Source of the DNA: Opacimonas immobilis
GTDB lineage: Bacteria > Pseudomonadota > Gammaproteobacteria > Enterobacterales > Alteromonadaceae
DNA: 64,000 nucleotides
Direction: 5' to 3'
Assembly: GCF_048282545.1 (NCBI RefSeq)
Contig: NZ_CP182485.1
Location: 2,294,001 to 2,358,000, forward strand
Shown: positions 25,201 to 33,512 of the stretch, piece after piece
How positions within the stretch are numbered: the first letter of the stretch is position 1
Layout of the letters: each line of letters starts with the position of its first letter
Notes under the pieces: generated by a model
Seen by the model: only the letters and a program-made list of their open reading frames with translations
Told to the model about the DNA's origin: nothing
Database searches by the model: none
Translations under genes and position numbers: made by a program

Positions 25201-26547
25201 ATGCAACAAGGTCAGTCATTAATAGAATCTTTATATCAACGACAAGTTCCGCGATATACCTCCTACCCTACGGCTCTTGAGTTTCGCAACAAAGACCTAA
25301 GTCAGACATTACATGATGCGTTGCGCAAAGCTCAGTCTCCTCTTTCTTTATATGTTCACATTCCATTTTGTCGTTCCCTCTGCTATTACTGTGGCTGTAA
25401 CAAAACCATCACCCAAAACACCGACAAAGCTGACCATTACCTAGAGGCTATTGCCACTGAAGTGGCACAAACCACATCTGATTTAATTGAGCCAAGCGCC
25501 TCTCATTTGCATTTGGGGGGTGGTAGTCCAAGCTTTTTGTCCCTTGCGCAACACAGGCAACTACTTTCTATTCTGCAAACACATATTCAATGGTTAACAG
25601 ATTGCCAGATGAGTATTGAACTCGACCCAAGAAATTGCGATCAAGAATATATCATTGGACTTGCTAAACTGGGTTACAAACGCTTGAGTTTTGGCGTGCA
25701 AGATACATCCTCAGAGGTTCAGACAACTATCAATCGAGTTCAGTGCAGTGAGCATATCGCAATGTTAATCAGAACGGCTTACGAGGCTGGGTTTACCAAC
25801 ATCAATGTTGATCTGATTGTTGGATTGCCGAATCAAAGCCTATCTAGTATTGCCCTCACCATACAAGAGGTACTTAGTTGGGATGTCGAACGCATTACCG
25901 TATTTAACTATGCTCACTTACCGCATCGGTTTGCTGCCCAGCGCAAATTTCGCGAGGATCAATTACCCGCTTCAGAAATTCGCCAAAGCATGTCGAAATA
26001 TATTAATCAGCATCTGAACAGCAAAGGCTATGTAAACATCGGCATGGATCACTATGCTAAACCTGAGGATCCACTGGTCAAAGCCATGCAACAAGGTGCG
26101 CTACAAAGAAACTTTCAAGGCTACACTGCGGATAATAATTCGAACATCTTGGGTTTTGGGGTCAGTAGTATTTCGACTATCGAAGATGTCGTTGCGCAAA
26201 ATCCAGTTAAACTAAAAGATTACTATGCTGCTCTACAAACACAAACTCTGCATAATAAAGGTTTAGTCCTGTCTAAAGACGACAGAGTGAGGCGTCAAAT
26301 CATCAGTGAGCTAATGTGTAACTATCAATGCGATTTGCAAGGTATTTGTGCTGAATTTGCTGTTGATATGGCTTTGTATTTTGCTGATGAATTAGCCACT
26401 CTAGTTAATTATCATCATCAAGGATTACTCGAATTTGAGCATGGAAAAATCAGCGTAAAACAAGTGCATCGCTCTTTAATTCGAGTGATTGCCAGCACAT
26501 TTGACGTTTATTACATCCCACAAAAAGGCTTTTCTAAAGTAATTTGA
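25201..26547 (+). CDS. hemN: Oxygen-independent coproporphyrinogen III oxidase
   Basis: A 448-residue radical SAM enzyme for the anaerobic decarboxylation of coproporphyrinogen III in haem synthesis. The cluster cysteines are C57, C61 and C64 in FCRSLCYYCGCNK, with C66 as the extra family cysteine. LHLGGGSPSFL and SIELDPRN are SAM-binding regions, and the HemN C-terminal domain is present (DDRVRRQIISELMCNYQC). Length fits true HemN (about 455) rather than the shorter HemW. Divergent from the ECF sigma operon. Confidence 0.95.
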   Translation: MQQGQSLIESLYQRQVPRYTSYPTALEFRNKDLSQTLHDALRKAQSPLSLYVHIPFCRSLCYYCGCNKTITQNTDKADHYLEAIATEVAQTTSDLIEPSASHLHLGGGSPSFLSLAQHRQLLSILQTHIQWLTDCQMSIELDPRNCDQEYIIGLAKLGYKRLSFGVQDTSSEVQTTINRVQCSEHIAMLIRTAYEAGFTNINVDLIVGLPNQSLSSIALTIQEVLSWDVERITVFNYAHLPHRFAAQRKFREDQLPASEIRQSMSKYINQHLNSKGYVNIGMDHYAKPEDPLVKAMQQGALQRNFQGYTADNNSNILGFGVSSISTIEDVVAQNPVKLKDYYAALQTQTLHNKGLVLSKDDRVRRQIISELMCNYQCDLQGICAEFAVDMALYFADELATLVNYHHQGLLEFEHGKISVKQVHRSLIRVIASTFDVYYIPQKGFSKVI

Positions 26548-26620
26548 GTACTTCACCTATGTATCACAACAAGGTACACTCAAATGCAACAAAATCGCAA
26601 GAATAAAAAAAGGTATGTGC

Positions 26621-27274
26621 ATGCTCACTAAAGCTCAACTCAACACCATGTTGACTTTGCAAGATAATATGAACAAAAAAGTAAACCCTGACTGGATCAA
26701 TGCAGGATATGGGTATTTGCGCGCCGCCATGGTCGAATCGGTTGAAGCCATTGAACATCACGGTTGGAAGTGGTGGAAAGCGCAACACAAAGATTTGCCA
26801 CAGTTGCAAATGGAATGCGTCGATATCTGGCACTTTGCGCTGTCGCATTTGTTGATTGCACACAATGGAGAGGTTGCAGCCACTGCTGTGGCTTTAGAAA
26901 ATGAACTTATGGCCAACCACCAATCGCTCACTTTTGACGGAGACGATTATGTTTTCGGGCAATCCGATCTACTTGCCAATCTTGAATTGATGGCGGGACT
27001 TGCTGCAGCCAAGCGTTTTGATGTCAGTTTGTTTTTGCGCATTATTGAACAATGTGAGATGTCATCAGATGAATTGTTCCGCCAATATGTTGGCAAGAAC
27101 ATTTTGAACTTCTTCCGTCAGGATCACGGTTACAAAGAAGGGACTTATATCAAAGAGTGGCATGGGCGAGAAGACAATGAACACCTCGTTGAAGTACTCA
27201 ATGCGTTAGACGCGAATGCAGATGGTTATGCAGACATGGTTTATCAGGGCCTTCTAGAGCGTTACCCAAGTTAA
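26621..27274 (+). CDS. Dimeric-type dUTP diphosphatase
   Basis: A 217-residue all-alpha dUTPase of the dUTPase_2/MazG-like superfamily, unrelated to the trimeric Dut. Metal-binding acidic residues lie in GWKWWKAQHKD, QMECVDIWHFALSHL (about 65-80) and further helices. It hydrolyses dUTP (and dUDP) to dUMP. An ATG at 26615 is only 1 nt from AGG, so the ATG at 26621, 7 nt from AGG, is preferred. It follows hemN by 73 bp and may be read from the same promoter. Confidence 0.88.
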   Translation: MLTKAQLNTMLTLQDNMNKKVNPDWINAGYGYLRAAMVESVEAIEHHGWKWWKAQHKDLPQLQMECVDIWHFALSHLLIAHNGEVAATAVALENELMANHQSLTFDGDDYVFGQSDLLANLELMAGLAAAKRFDVSLFLRIIEQCEMSSDELFRQYVGKNILNFFRQDHGYKEGTYIKEWHGREDNEHLVEVLNALDANADGYADMVYQGLLERYPS

Positions 27275-27284
27275 ATTATTGGAG

Positions 27285-27316
27285 AGCACTTGTTCATCAA
27301 CGAGCAAGTGCTTTAT
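27285..27316. terminator. Terminator between dUTPase gene and DUF3422 gene
   Basis: AGCACTTG (27285-27292) and CAAGTGCT (27305-27312) form an 8-bp stem followed by TTTATATTT on the plus strand. The stem loop contains the stop of the convergent DUF3422 gene, so the terminator overlaps that coding end. Confidence 0.6.
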
Positions 27317-28619
27317 ATTTATTCTTAATCCGACGAGTCAACCACCAAATACCAACAACGACCACAGGTATACTGATACCAAGCACCCACTGTTTATTGA
27401 CCAAAATTCCAAGTTCATAGAGTGAGTCGATCATTAGTTTCAAGAGCCCAATTGTATAATAACTAATTGCTGCGACCGATAGGCCCTCAACGGTATGCTG
27501 CATAGCTAACTGAATCCGAGAACGACGTTCCATAGCACTGAGTAATTGTTGGTTCTGACTATGCACCGACAATTCTACTCGGGTTCGAAGCATATCGGAC
27601 GCTCTGTTTACCCGACGTGATAAACTTTCTAAACGTTCCTGTGCTGAGGTACATGAATTGACAGCCGGTGATAACCTTCTTTTCAAAAATTCTTTCAACG
27701 TCAAATGCCCTGAAACCTCATTTTCTTTCAATTCTTCGATTCTCGCGACCAATACATCATAATAGGCCAGGCTGGCGTTAAATCTGAATGTGGTTTTTGC
27801 TCTAATATTTTCTATGGAAGCCGCCAAATGGGACAAGTCGTTCAATAACAGTTGATCGTCACTTTGACATCCATGCGCTAATTCATCGGTAATGCTGGCT
27901 AATGCTTGATCCATTTTTTTAAGATCCGAGGTTAAAGAGCGGGCTTTCATGTATCCAAGAAGGGTTAATAAACGGTATTGCTCTATTTCGATCAGACGCT
28001 GAACCATTCGTCCCATCTGACCTTTCGTCATGTTCAAGTTAAATACCAAAAAACGCCCAAATCCATCTTCATGGGTTTGAAAGTTTGTCCATATTTGCGC
28101 ATCACCATTTTGCGGTAAACTGCCAACCATCAGCGTATTGGCAAAATACGTTTTTAATGTCTGAGGCCTAGGTAATGAAGCGGTAGGAGTGAACACGATG
28201 TGCAAATGAAATGCTGCGATAACACGACCAGGGAATCGTTCAAACCAGTCACCTGGCAGTCTTTGTAGCGCACTTTTTGAAAATGGGGCGACACTACTTA
28301 ATGAATGTTGATGTTCGGTAATAGTCAACGTTGTGAATTCTAAGTGCTGCTCGTAGCGAATTAATAAATCATTCGTTTGATATACCTGACAACTCCCCTC
28401 ACAGCACTCTACATCAATTGATAACTCTTGCAAAAAAGACAATAGGGTCTCTTGTTGTTGAACGCGTTGTGTTTCATTACTCAGCAGCGCTATATGCGTT
28501 ATTAAAGCATCGGTTTGTATTATTTTAAAAGGACGTGAATGAAGCTCAGCATAAAGTTTGTCTCTTTCTGGATGCCAATCTATTGAGCCAGGAGAAAATG
28601 AATGAGGTAAAGATGACAT
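27297..28619 (-). CDS. DUF3422 family membrane protein
   Basis: A 440-residue protein of the DUF3422 family, recognisable by the N-terminal ERDKLYAELHSRPF and by the two closely spaced C-terminal membrane segments (GLSVAAISYYTIGLLKLM and WVLGISIPVVVVGIWWL, about residues 370-430). The long central part is soluble and partly coiled. No biochemical function is known. Monocistronic, between the dUTPase and the acyl-CoA synthetase gene, which is on the same strand 96 bp upstream. Confidence 0.82.
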   Translation of the reverse strand: MSSLPHSFSPGSIDWHPERDKLYAELHSRPFKIIQTDALITHIALLSNETQRVQQQETLLSFLQELSIDVECCEGSCQVYQTNDLLIRYEQHLEFTTLTITEHQHSLSSVAPFSKSALQRLPGDWFERFPGRVIAAFHLHIVFTPTASLPRPQTLKTYFANTLMVGSLPQNGDAQIWTNFQTHEDGFGRFLVFNLNMTKGQMGRMVQRLIEIEQYRLLTLLGYMKARSLTSDLKKMDQALASITDELAHGCQSDDQLLLNDLSHLAASIENIRAKTTFRFNASLAYYDVLVARIEELKENEVSGHLTLKEFLKRRLSPAVNSCTSAQERLESLSRRVNRASDMLRTRVELSVHSQNQQLLSAMERRSRIQLAMQHTVEGLSVAAISYYTIGLLKLMIDSLYELGILVNKQWVLGISIPVVVVGIWWLTRRIKNKYKALAR

Positions 28620-28715
28620 AAAATGAGGCGTTTGTTAAATCTACTCTCATCTTATGATGAGGTGAGTGACAAACAAATCCCTCTTTAGAACGATTTTTGG
28701 CACTCACCTTTGCGG

Positions 28716-30389
28716 TTAAGACACGAACACAACCTTGTCCGTATGCGAGGATTCAATCAGGTTTTTAAATCGCTCCTCCAAAACATGGCGTTTGACTTTT
28801 AACGTCGGCGTCAATAATTCGTTTTCAATTGACCACTCTTCTTTTAATACAACGAAATGGTCTAAGCGCATGTGACTTTCTAATGTTGCATTGACCTGCT
28901 CAAGTGTGGCTGAGAAGGACTCTCTTAACTGATCTTGAGAATGCTTGGCTGCTTCTTCAGATAAGACCATCAAAGCGATGGGTTGAGGCAGATTATTACC
29001 TGTCACACACACTTGTTCGATATTAGTGTTTTCTAAAATCTTAGCTTCAATTGGTGCTGGGACAACGTATTTGCCTTTTGACGTTTTGAAGATTTCCTTC
29101 AGCCGCCCAGTAATGCGGACGTAGCCTTCTGCATCAATCTCACCTTTATCACCTGTGCGTAAATATCCGTCTTCGGTAAACGTCTCAGCGGTTTTCTCAG
29201 GTTCAAGATAATAACCTAACATATTACAAGGTGCTTTAACTTGAATCTCACCTTCTTCAGACAAGCGAATATCGACACCAGTGTATGCTTTGCCGATGGT
29301 ACCAATTTTATCAGCACGAAATGGCAATTGAGCCGTTCCAAATGCTGCGTTTTCGGTCATCCCCCAGCCCTCAGAAATATTCACACCAAGTTTGGCAAAC
29401 CAGCGAATAGTTGCAGGAGCTAGTGGCGCTGAACCACTGGCCCAAGCGCGAGCCTGGTCAATCCCCAATGCAGAGGTGATTTTCTTGCGGATGACGTTAT
29501 TCAAAAATGGGATTTTTAATAACAAATCGAGTTTCTTTTGAGGCATTTTTGCTAAGACACCCATTTGGAACTTGGTCCACAGACGCGGCACAGATACAAA
29601 TAAGGTCGGGCGATGTGCCGCAACATCACGAGTGAAACTGTCTAATGATTCTACAAATGCAATCTGCGCACTGGAGTAGAAACTCGACAATTCAATGATC
29701 ACGCGTTCTGTAATATGCGCTAAAGGCAAATAACTCATAATTCGGTCATTGTTATCAACAGAGAGCTCATGCAATGAGTTTTGTGCAGCCCAACAAATGG
29801 TCGCATAACTGTGCATCACCCCCTTGGGCTGACCGGTACTCCCTGATGTATAAATAATAGTCATCAAATCATCAAGGTCTCGTTTGGGATTATCCGAGAT
29901 AGCCTCGATATTCAGGTAGTCTGTCCAAGTGTAAGTGCCTTTGAGATCATGATAAGGCAAGATAACTGATGGTACAGAGTCGGGAATATGATTAAAGCTT
30001 TGTTCCGCTGCGTCAAACTTGCCAACGAAAACAAGCTTCACATCAGCATGTTGCAAAACATACTCTACTGTTTCTTTACCAGCAGTTGGAAAAATTGGCA
30101 CAGACACGTGGCCGGCAAGCATTATCCCAAGGTCGATAATGAACCACTCTGCACAGTTTTTGGAAAAAATACAAATACGACTGCCTGGCTCTAGCTCCAT
30201 CGCACGTAATCTCGCAGCTATTTTTCGGGCTTGTGAGCCTACATCATTCCAAGTGAAGTTTTTTAGCACGCCGTTGATGGGCTGACGTAAGTAAATTTGG
30301 TTACCTGCAGTTTGTTCCCAGTGATAGAGCATCTCTAAGGGGGTTTTTAATTCTGTCGTCATAGTGATACCTGTATGGTCTAGTGGCAT
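28716..30389 (-). CDS. Long-chain fatty-acid-CoA ligase (AMP-binding)
   Basis: A 557-residue acyl-adenylating enzyme. Signatures: P-loop IIYTSGSTGQPKGVMHSY (about 190), GWGMTENAAFGTA (about 340), TGDKGEIDAEGYVRITGR (about 420) and KEIFKTSKGKYVVP with the lysines of the A10-like region. The GKYVVPAPIE stretch places it with eukaryote-like/FadD15-type long-chain acyl-CoA synthetases. It activates free fatty acids with ATP and CoA. The ATG at 30389 has AAAGGA at 9 bp; another ATG at 30362 (MTTELK) with a weaker site would shorten it by nine residues. Confidence 0.92.
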   Translation of the reverse strand: MPLDHTGITMTTELKTPLEMLYHWEQTAGNQIYLRQPINGVLKNFTWNDVGSQARKIAARLRAMELEPGSRICIFSKNCAEWFIIDLGIMLAGHVSVPIFPTAGKETVEYVLQHADVKLVFVGKFDAAEQSFNHIPDSVPSVILPYHDLKGTYTWTDYLNIEAISDNPKRDLDDLMTIIYTSGSTGQPKGVMHSYATICWAAQNSLHELSVDNNDRIMSYLPLAHITERVIIELSSFYSSAQIAFVESLDSFTRDVAAHRPTLFVSVPRLWTKFQMGVLAKMPQKKLDLLLKIPFLNNVIRKKITSALGIDQARAWASGSAPLAPATIRWFAKLGVNISEGWGMTENAAFGTAQLPFRADKIGTIGKAYTGVDIRLSEEGEIQVKAPCNMLGYYLEPEKTAETFTEDGYLRTGDKGEIDAEGYVRITGRLKEIFKTSKGKYVVPAPIEAKILENTNIEQVCVTGNNLPQPIALMVLSEEAAKHSQDQLRESFSATLEQVNATLESHMRLDHFVVLKEEWSIENELLTPTLKVKRHVLEERFKNLIESSHTDKVVFVS

Positions 30390-30606
30390 TCTTATTATTC
30401 CTTTAACACATGATTATCTGTGTTCTTGCTCAGACTTTTAATTTTTGTTAATTAGAAACGAAAAAGCCCTAGCTTGCAACTGTAAGAATATACAAAGGGA
30501 TCGCAACACTAATCAAGTATGACATATCTTCTGCTGTATTTACGAATAGCACTCTAGAAATAGACAATGTAAAATAATTAGACACGTTGCACAAGGTGGT
30601 AGCAGT

Positions 30607-31329
30607 ATGCTTCTTCTGACTAGTTTATTGATTGCACATTTCGTCGCAGATTTTTATTTGCAACCTCATGCGTGGGTCATGGATAAAGTGCAATACCGCG
30701 AAAAATCTTTTGGCCTGTTTAAACATATTTGCGTTCATATCTTGCTAACTTTTAGCGCTATTATTTTGAGCATTGCGACATTGTCGTGGGAAGTTTGGCT
30801 CGGCTTTGCTTTTATTATTTTAAGTCACTATGCCATAGATATCTGGAAGACATATCAATCGTTTCAAATTAAATATTTTCTCATCGACCAAATCGGACAT
30901 TATGTTGTCATTACCGGAGTAACAATGTGGTGGTTGTCACTCGATAGCCTCACCTTTCATTTTCCTTCTTTCTGGTTTGAAGCGGAAACTTGGCTGGCAA
31001 TTTTGGCCTCAGTTTTGGGATTCGTATTTCTTTATAAACCAGTTGCTCTGACCCAGATCCTAGTGCTCAATGCGTTAACTTTAGACGATAATCCGAATTA
31101 TCAGTTTGACACACGGAGTATATTTCGGCGGGGATTGGTATTTGTGTTTTCCATCACCTTATCGGTTTTATTCATCATTGCCGAAACGGTCATTCAGCTT
31201 TTAGAAAGCTATTATGAATACAAACAAAAGAATGACGTTACGCTATTACGCAAACGAATAGCAGTCATCGTATTCAACACATTTTGTGTTGCTCTGGCTT
31301 ATATTTACTTTAAAGAAGTCGCCGTTTAG
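30607..31329 (+). CDS. DUF3307 domain membrane protein
   Basis: A 240-residue integral membrane protein with about six hydrophobic segments. The N-terminal LLIAHFVADFYLQPHAWV and the KHICVH and SHYAIDIWK histidine/aspartate positions are typical of DUF3307. The family is often encoded next to a SatD-like gene, which is absent here. Function unknown; the conserved His and Asp in the membrane suggest metal binding or hydrolase activity, by inference only. 41 bp before the M49-like lipoprotein gene, possibly one transcript. Confidence 0.78.
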   Translation: MLLLTSLLIAHFVADFYLQPHAWVMDKVQYREKSFGLFKHICVHILLTFSAIILSIATLSWEVWLGFAFIILSHYAIDIWKTYQSFQIKYFLIDQIGHYVVITGVTMWWLSLDSLTFHFPSFWFEAETWLAILASVLGFVFLYKPVALTQILVLNALTLDDNPNYQFDTRSIFRRGLVFVFSITLSVLFIIAETVIQLLESYYEYKQKNDVTLLRKRIAVIVFNTFCVALAYIYFKEVAV

Positions 31330-31369
31330 GCAAATGATTTTATCTCTACAATAACAACAAAGGTTTATT

Positions 31370-33073
31370 ATGAAATTCCGAATTACCACACTGAAGGCAA
31401 GTATTTTGTCCTTATATATGTTGACTGGATGTCAGCCTGCTAGCGAGCCTCTAGTTCACAGCCCTGCACAAGACACATCGCCAACAGCTCAAGCAACAAC
31501 CTCTCAACCGCAATTATTGATCGATGAAGCCCGTTTAAATATATATTACCCTGTTGATCTAATAGCCGATCTAGATCATCTTAGTGACAATCAAAAAGAA
31601 ATGATTGGTTTGCTCATTGACGCCTCAGAGATCATGGACGATTTATTTTGGCAACAAGCGTTCGGCGAGGATAAAGAGGCATTCTTAGCAAAACTCACCG
31701 ACCCAAGGGTCAAGCATTTTGCTTCGATCAACTATGGACCTTGGGACAGATTAAACGCAGATAAGCCTTTCCTTGCTGGTTATGAGGCAAAATCTAGTGG
31801 CGCTCAATTTTACCCTGCGGATATAACAAAAGACGAGTTACTCAATAGCTCACTTGGTGACAAAACTGGGCTCTATTCTGTCATTGAGCGCGCTGAGAAT
31901 GGTGAATTAGTTGCTATTCCATATCATCAAAAATACGCAACAAAATTACAACAAGCGGCATCTTTACTGCGCCAAGCCGCTGGTTTAGCTGAAGATCCTG
32001 ATTTTTCTAACTATTTATTATTGCGCGCCGATGCCTTTCTCTCCAACCAGTATCAACTTTCAGATTTGGCTTGGATGGATGTTAAAAACAATCAAATAGA
32101 TGTCGTCATTGGCCCGATTGAAACGTATGAGGACCAATTACTCGGTGCACGAACGAGTTTCGAGTCGTACGTTCTGATTAAAGATATGGCGTGGAGTGAG
32201 AAACTCGCGCAATTCGCTCAGTATCTCCCAGAGTTACAGCGAGGGTTACCGGTTGCTGAAGCCTACAAAGCTCAAATGCCTGGAACCAATGCAGATTTAA
32301 ATGCTTATGATGTGATTTATTATGCCGGTCACTCTAATGCTGGGAGTAAAACCATTGCAATTAACCTACCTAACGATGAAGAAGTACAACTGGCTAAGGG
32401 CACCCGTAGACTGCAACTAAAAAACGCAATGCGCGCCAAATTTGACCATATTCTATTACCTATTGCTGATGTGTTAATCGTGCCTGAGCAAAGACAACAT
32501 ATCACCTTTAATGCTTTTTTCGCCAATACCATGTTCCACGAAGTCGCTCATGGTTTGGGTATAAAAAACGTGCTGAACTCTGACACTACGGTTCGTGAGG
32601 CTTTGCAAGAACACGCCTCGGCTTTGGAAGAAGGCAAAGCTGATATTTTAGGTCTATATATGGTCGAGCAACTTTTAGAACGTGAAGTGATCAGCGAAGG
32701 GGTACTTGAGGATTATTATGTCACCTTTATGGCTGGGATTTTTCGTTCTATTCGCTTTGGCGCAAGTTCGGCACATGGCAAAGCCAACATGGTGAGATTT
32801 AATTACTTTGCAGAAAAAGGCGCGTTTACTCGTAACGAGCTTGGGCAATACGCTGTGGATATGCCCAAAATGCGCGAAGCCGTAAATACTCTATCGAATC
32901 TTATTTTGACATTACAAGGTGATGGAAATTATGCAGGGGTCGCGTCACTGGTCGCAGCCAAAGGAGTAATTGGTACTCAACTCCAAGCCGACCTTAGCCG
33001 ACTTACTGATGCTAATATTTCTGTCGACATTCACTTTAACCAAGGTAAAGACATCCTAGGTTTAGCCAAGTAA
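31370..33073 (+). CDS. M49-like (dipeptidyl-peptidase III type) zinc lipoprotein
   Basis: A 567-residue lipoprotein (lipobox MLTGC, Cys21) resembling the dipeptidyl-peptidase III / Zn-dependent hydrolase family. Zinc ligands: HEVAH in FHEVAHGLGIKN near residue 390 and the downstream glutamate in EEGKADILGLYMVEQL near 425, the second conserved block of M49. Typical M49 enzymes carry HExxxH with an extra residue; here it reads HExxH. It probably cuts peptides at the outer face of the inner membrane or in the periplasm. A strong terminator follows. Confidence 0.78.
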   Translation: MKFRITTLKASILSLYMLTGCQPASEPLVHSPAQDTSPTAQATTSQPQLLIDEARLNIYYPVDLIADLDHLSDNQKEMIGLLIDASEIMDDLFWQQAFGEDKEAFLAKLTDPRVKHFASINYGPWDRLNADKPFLAGYEAKSSGAQFYPADITKDELLNSSLGDKTGLYSVIERAENGELVAIPYHQKYATKLQQAASLLRQAAGLAEDPDFSNYLLLRADAFLSNQYQLSDLAWMDVKNNQIDVVIGPIETYEDQLLGARTSFESYVLIKDMAWSEKLAQFAQYLPELQRGLPVAEAYKAQMPGTNADLNAYDVIYYAGHSNAGSKTIAINLPNDEEVQLAKGTRRLQLKNAMRAKFDHILLPIADVLIVPEQRQHITFNAFFANTMFHEVAHGLGIKNVLNSDTTVREALQEHASALEEGKADILGLYMVEQLLEREVISEGVLEDYYVTFMAGIFRSIRFGASSAHGKANMVRFNYFAEKGAFTRNELGQYAVDMPKMREAVNTLSNLILTLQGDGNYAGVASLVAAKGVIGTQLQADLSRLTDANISVDIHFNQGKDILGLAK

Positions 33074-33097
33074 ATCGATTTAAAACACTTTATGATT

Positions 33098-33131
33098 AAA
33101 GCCCAATGAGATCAATGTGTCATTGGGCTTT
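33098..33131 (+). terminator. Terminator after the M49-like gene
   Basis: AAAGCCCAATGA (33098-33109) pairs with TCATTGGGCTTT (33120-33131), a perfect 12-bp stem with T-rich downstream sequence (TTTATTTATT). Confidence 0.85.
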
Positions 33132-33136
33132 ATTTA

Positions 33137-33277
33137 TTAATAAGCGTAAGGGTCGGCCTTTACTCCTCGAGATTTGCGACGTTTATCTGAGAGTGATTTA
33201 CTCTTGTCGCGCTTGTGAGATTTTGCTGAAAATTCTTGATCTTCGAAACCACCGAAATCCGAATAATCATCATCCAT
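33137..33277 (-). CDS. Possible small, highly charged protein (46 aa)
   Basis: An open frame from ATG 33277 encodes an acidic start (MDDDYSDFGGFEDQ) and a basic, Lys/Arg/Ser-rich second half ending KADPYAY. Such a composition is unlike random noncoding frames. No Shine-Dalgarno sequence is clear. A more natural start would be ATG 33305, behind AAGG, but it is out of frame by one base in a run of A (minus strand AAACAAAAAACAAAG), so either a frameshift or a sequencing error in the homopolymer may hide a longer N-terminus. The stretch from 33306 to 33481 holds no other gene that I can support. Confidence 0.4.
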   Translation of the reverse strand: MDDDYSDFGGFEDQEFSAKSHKRDKSKSLSDKRRKSRGVKADPYAY

Positions 33278-33481
33278 TTGATTGTGTCTTTGTTTTTTGT
33301 TCATAACCTTATACTACAAAAAATAATTACTTCCTTCATTGAGCATTATCGTACCTTTTGAGATTTTTTAAATAGGATAAACATCATTTTTTGCTGTAAA
33401 TGGGTCTAGATGGCAGTGCGTCGGAAGATAGTAATGGTCAGAGTATTTTTGAAGAAATCAGGCAGACAATAGTTCAGTTGC

Positions 33482-33508
33482 AAAAAAGGGAGACCAAAGT
33501 CTCCCTTT
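33482..33508 (-). terminator. Terminator after the S9 peptidase gene
   Basis: AAAGGGAGAC (33485-33494) and GTCTCCCTTT (33499-33508) form a perfect 10-bp stem with a CAAA loop; the minus strand continues with TTTTTT. Confidence 0.9.
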
Positions 33509-33512
33509 CAAT

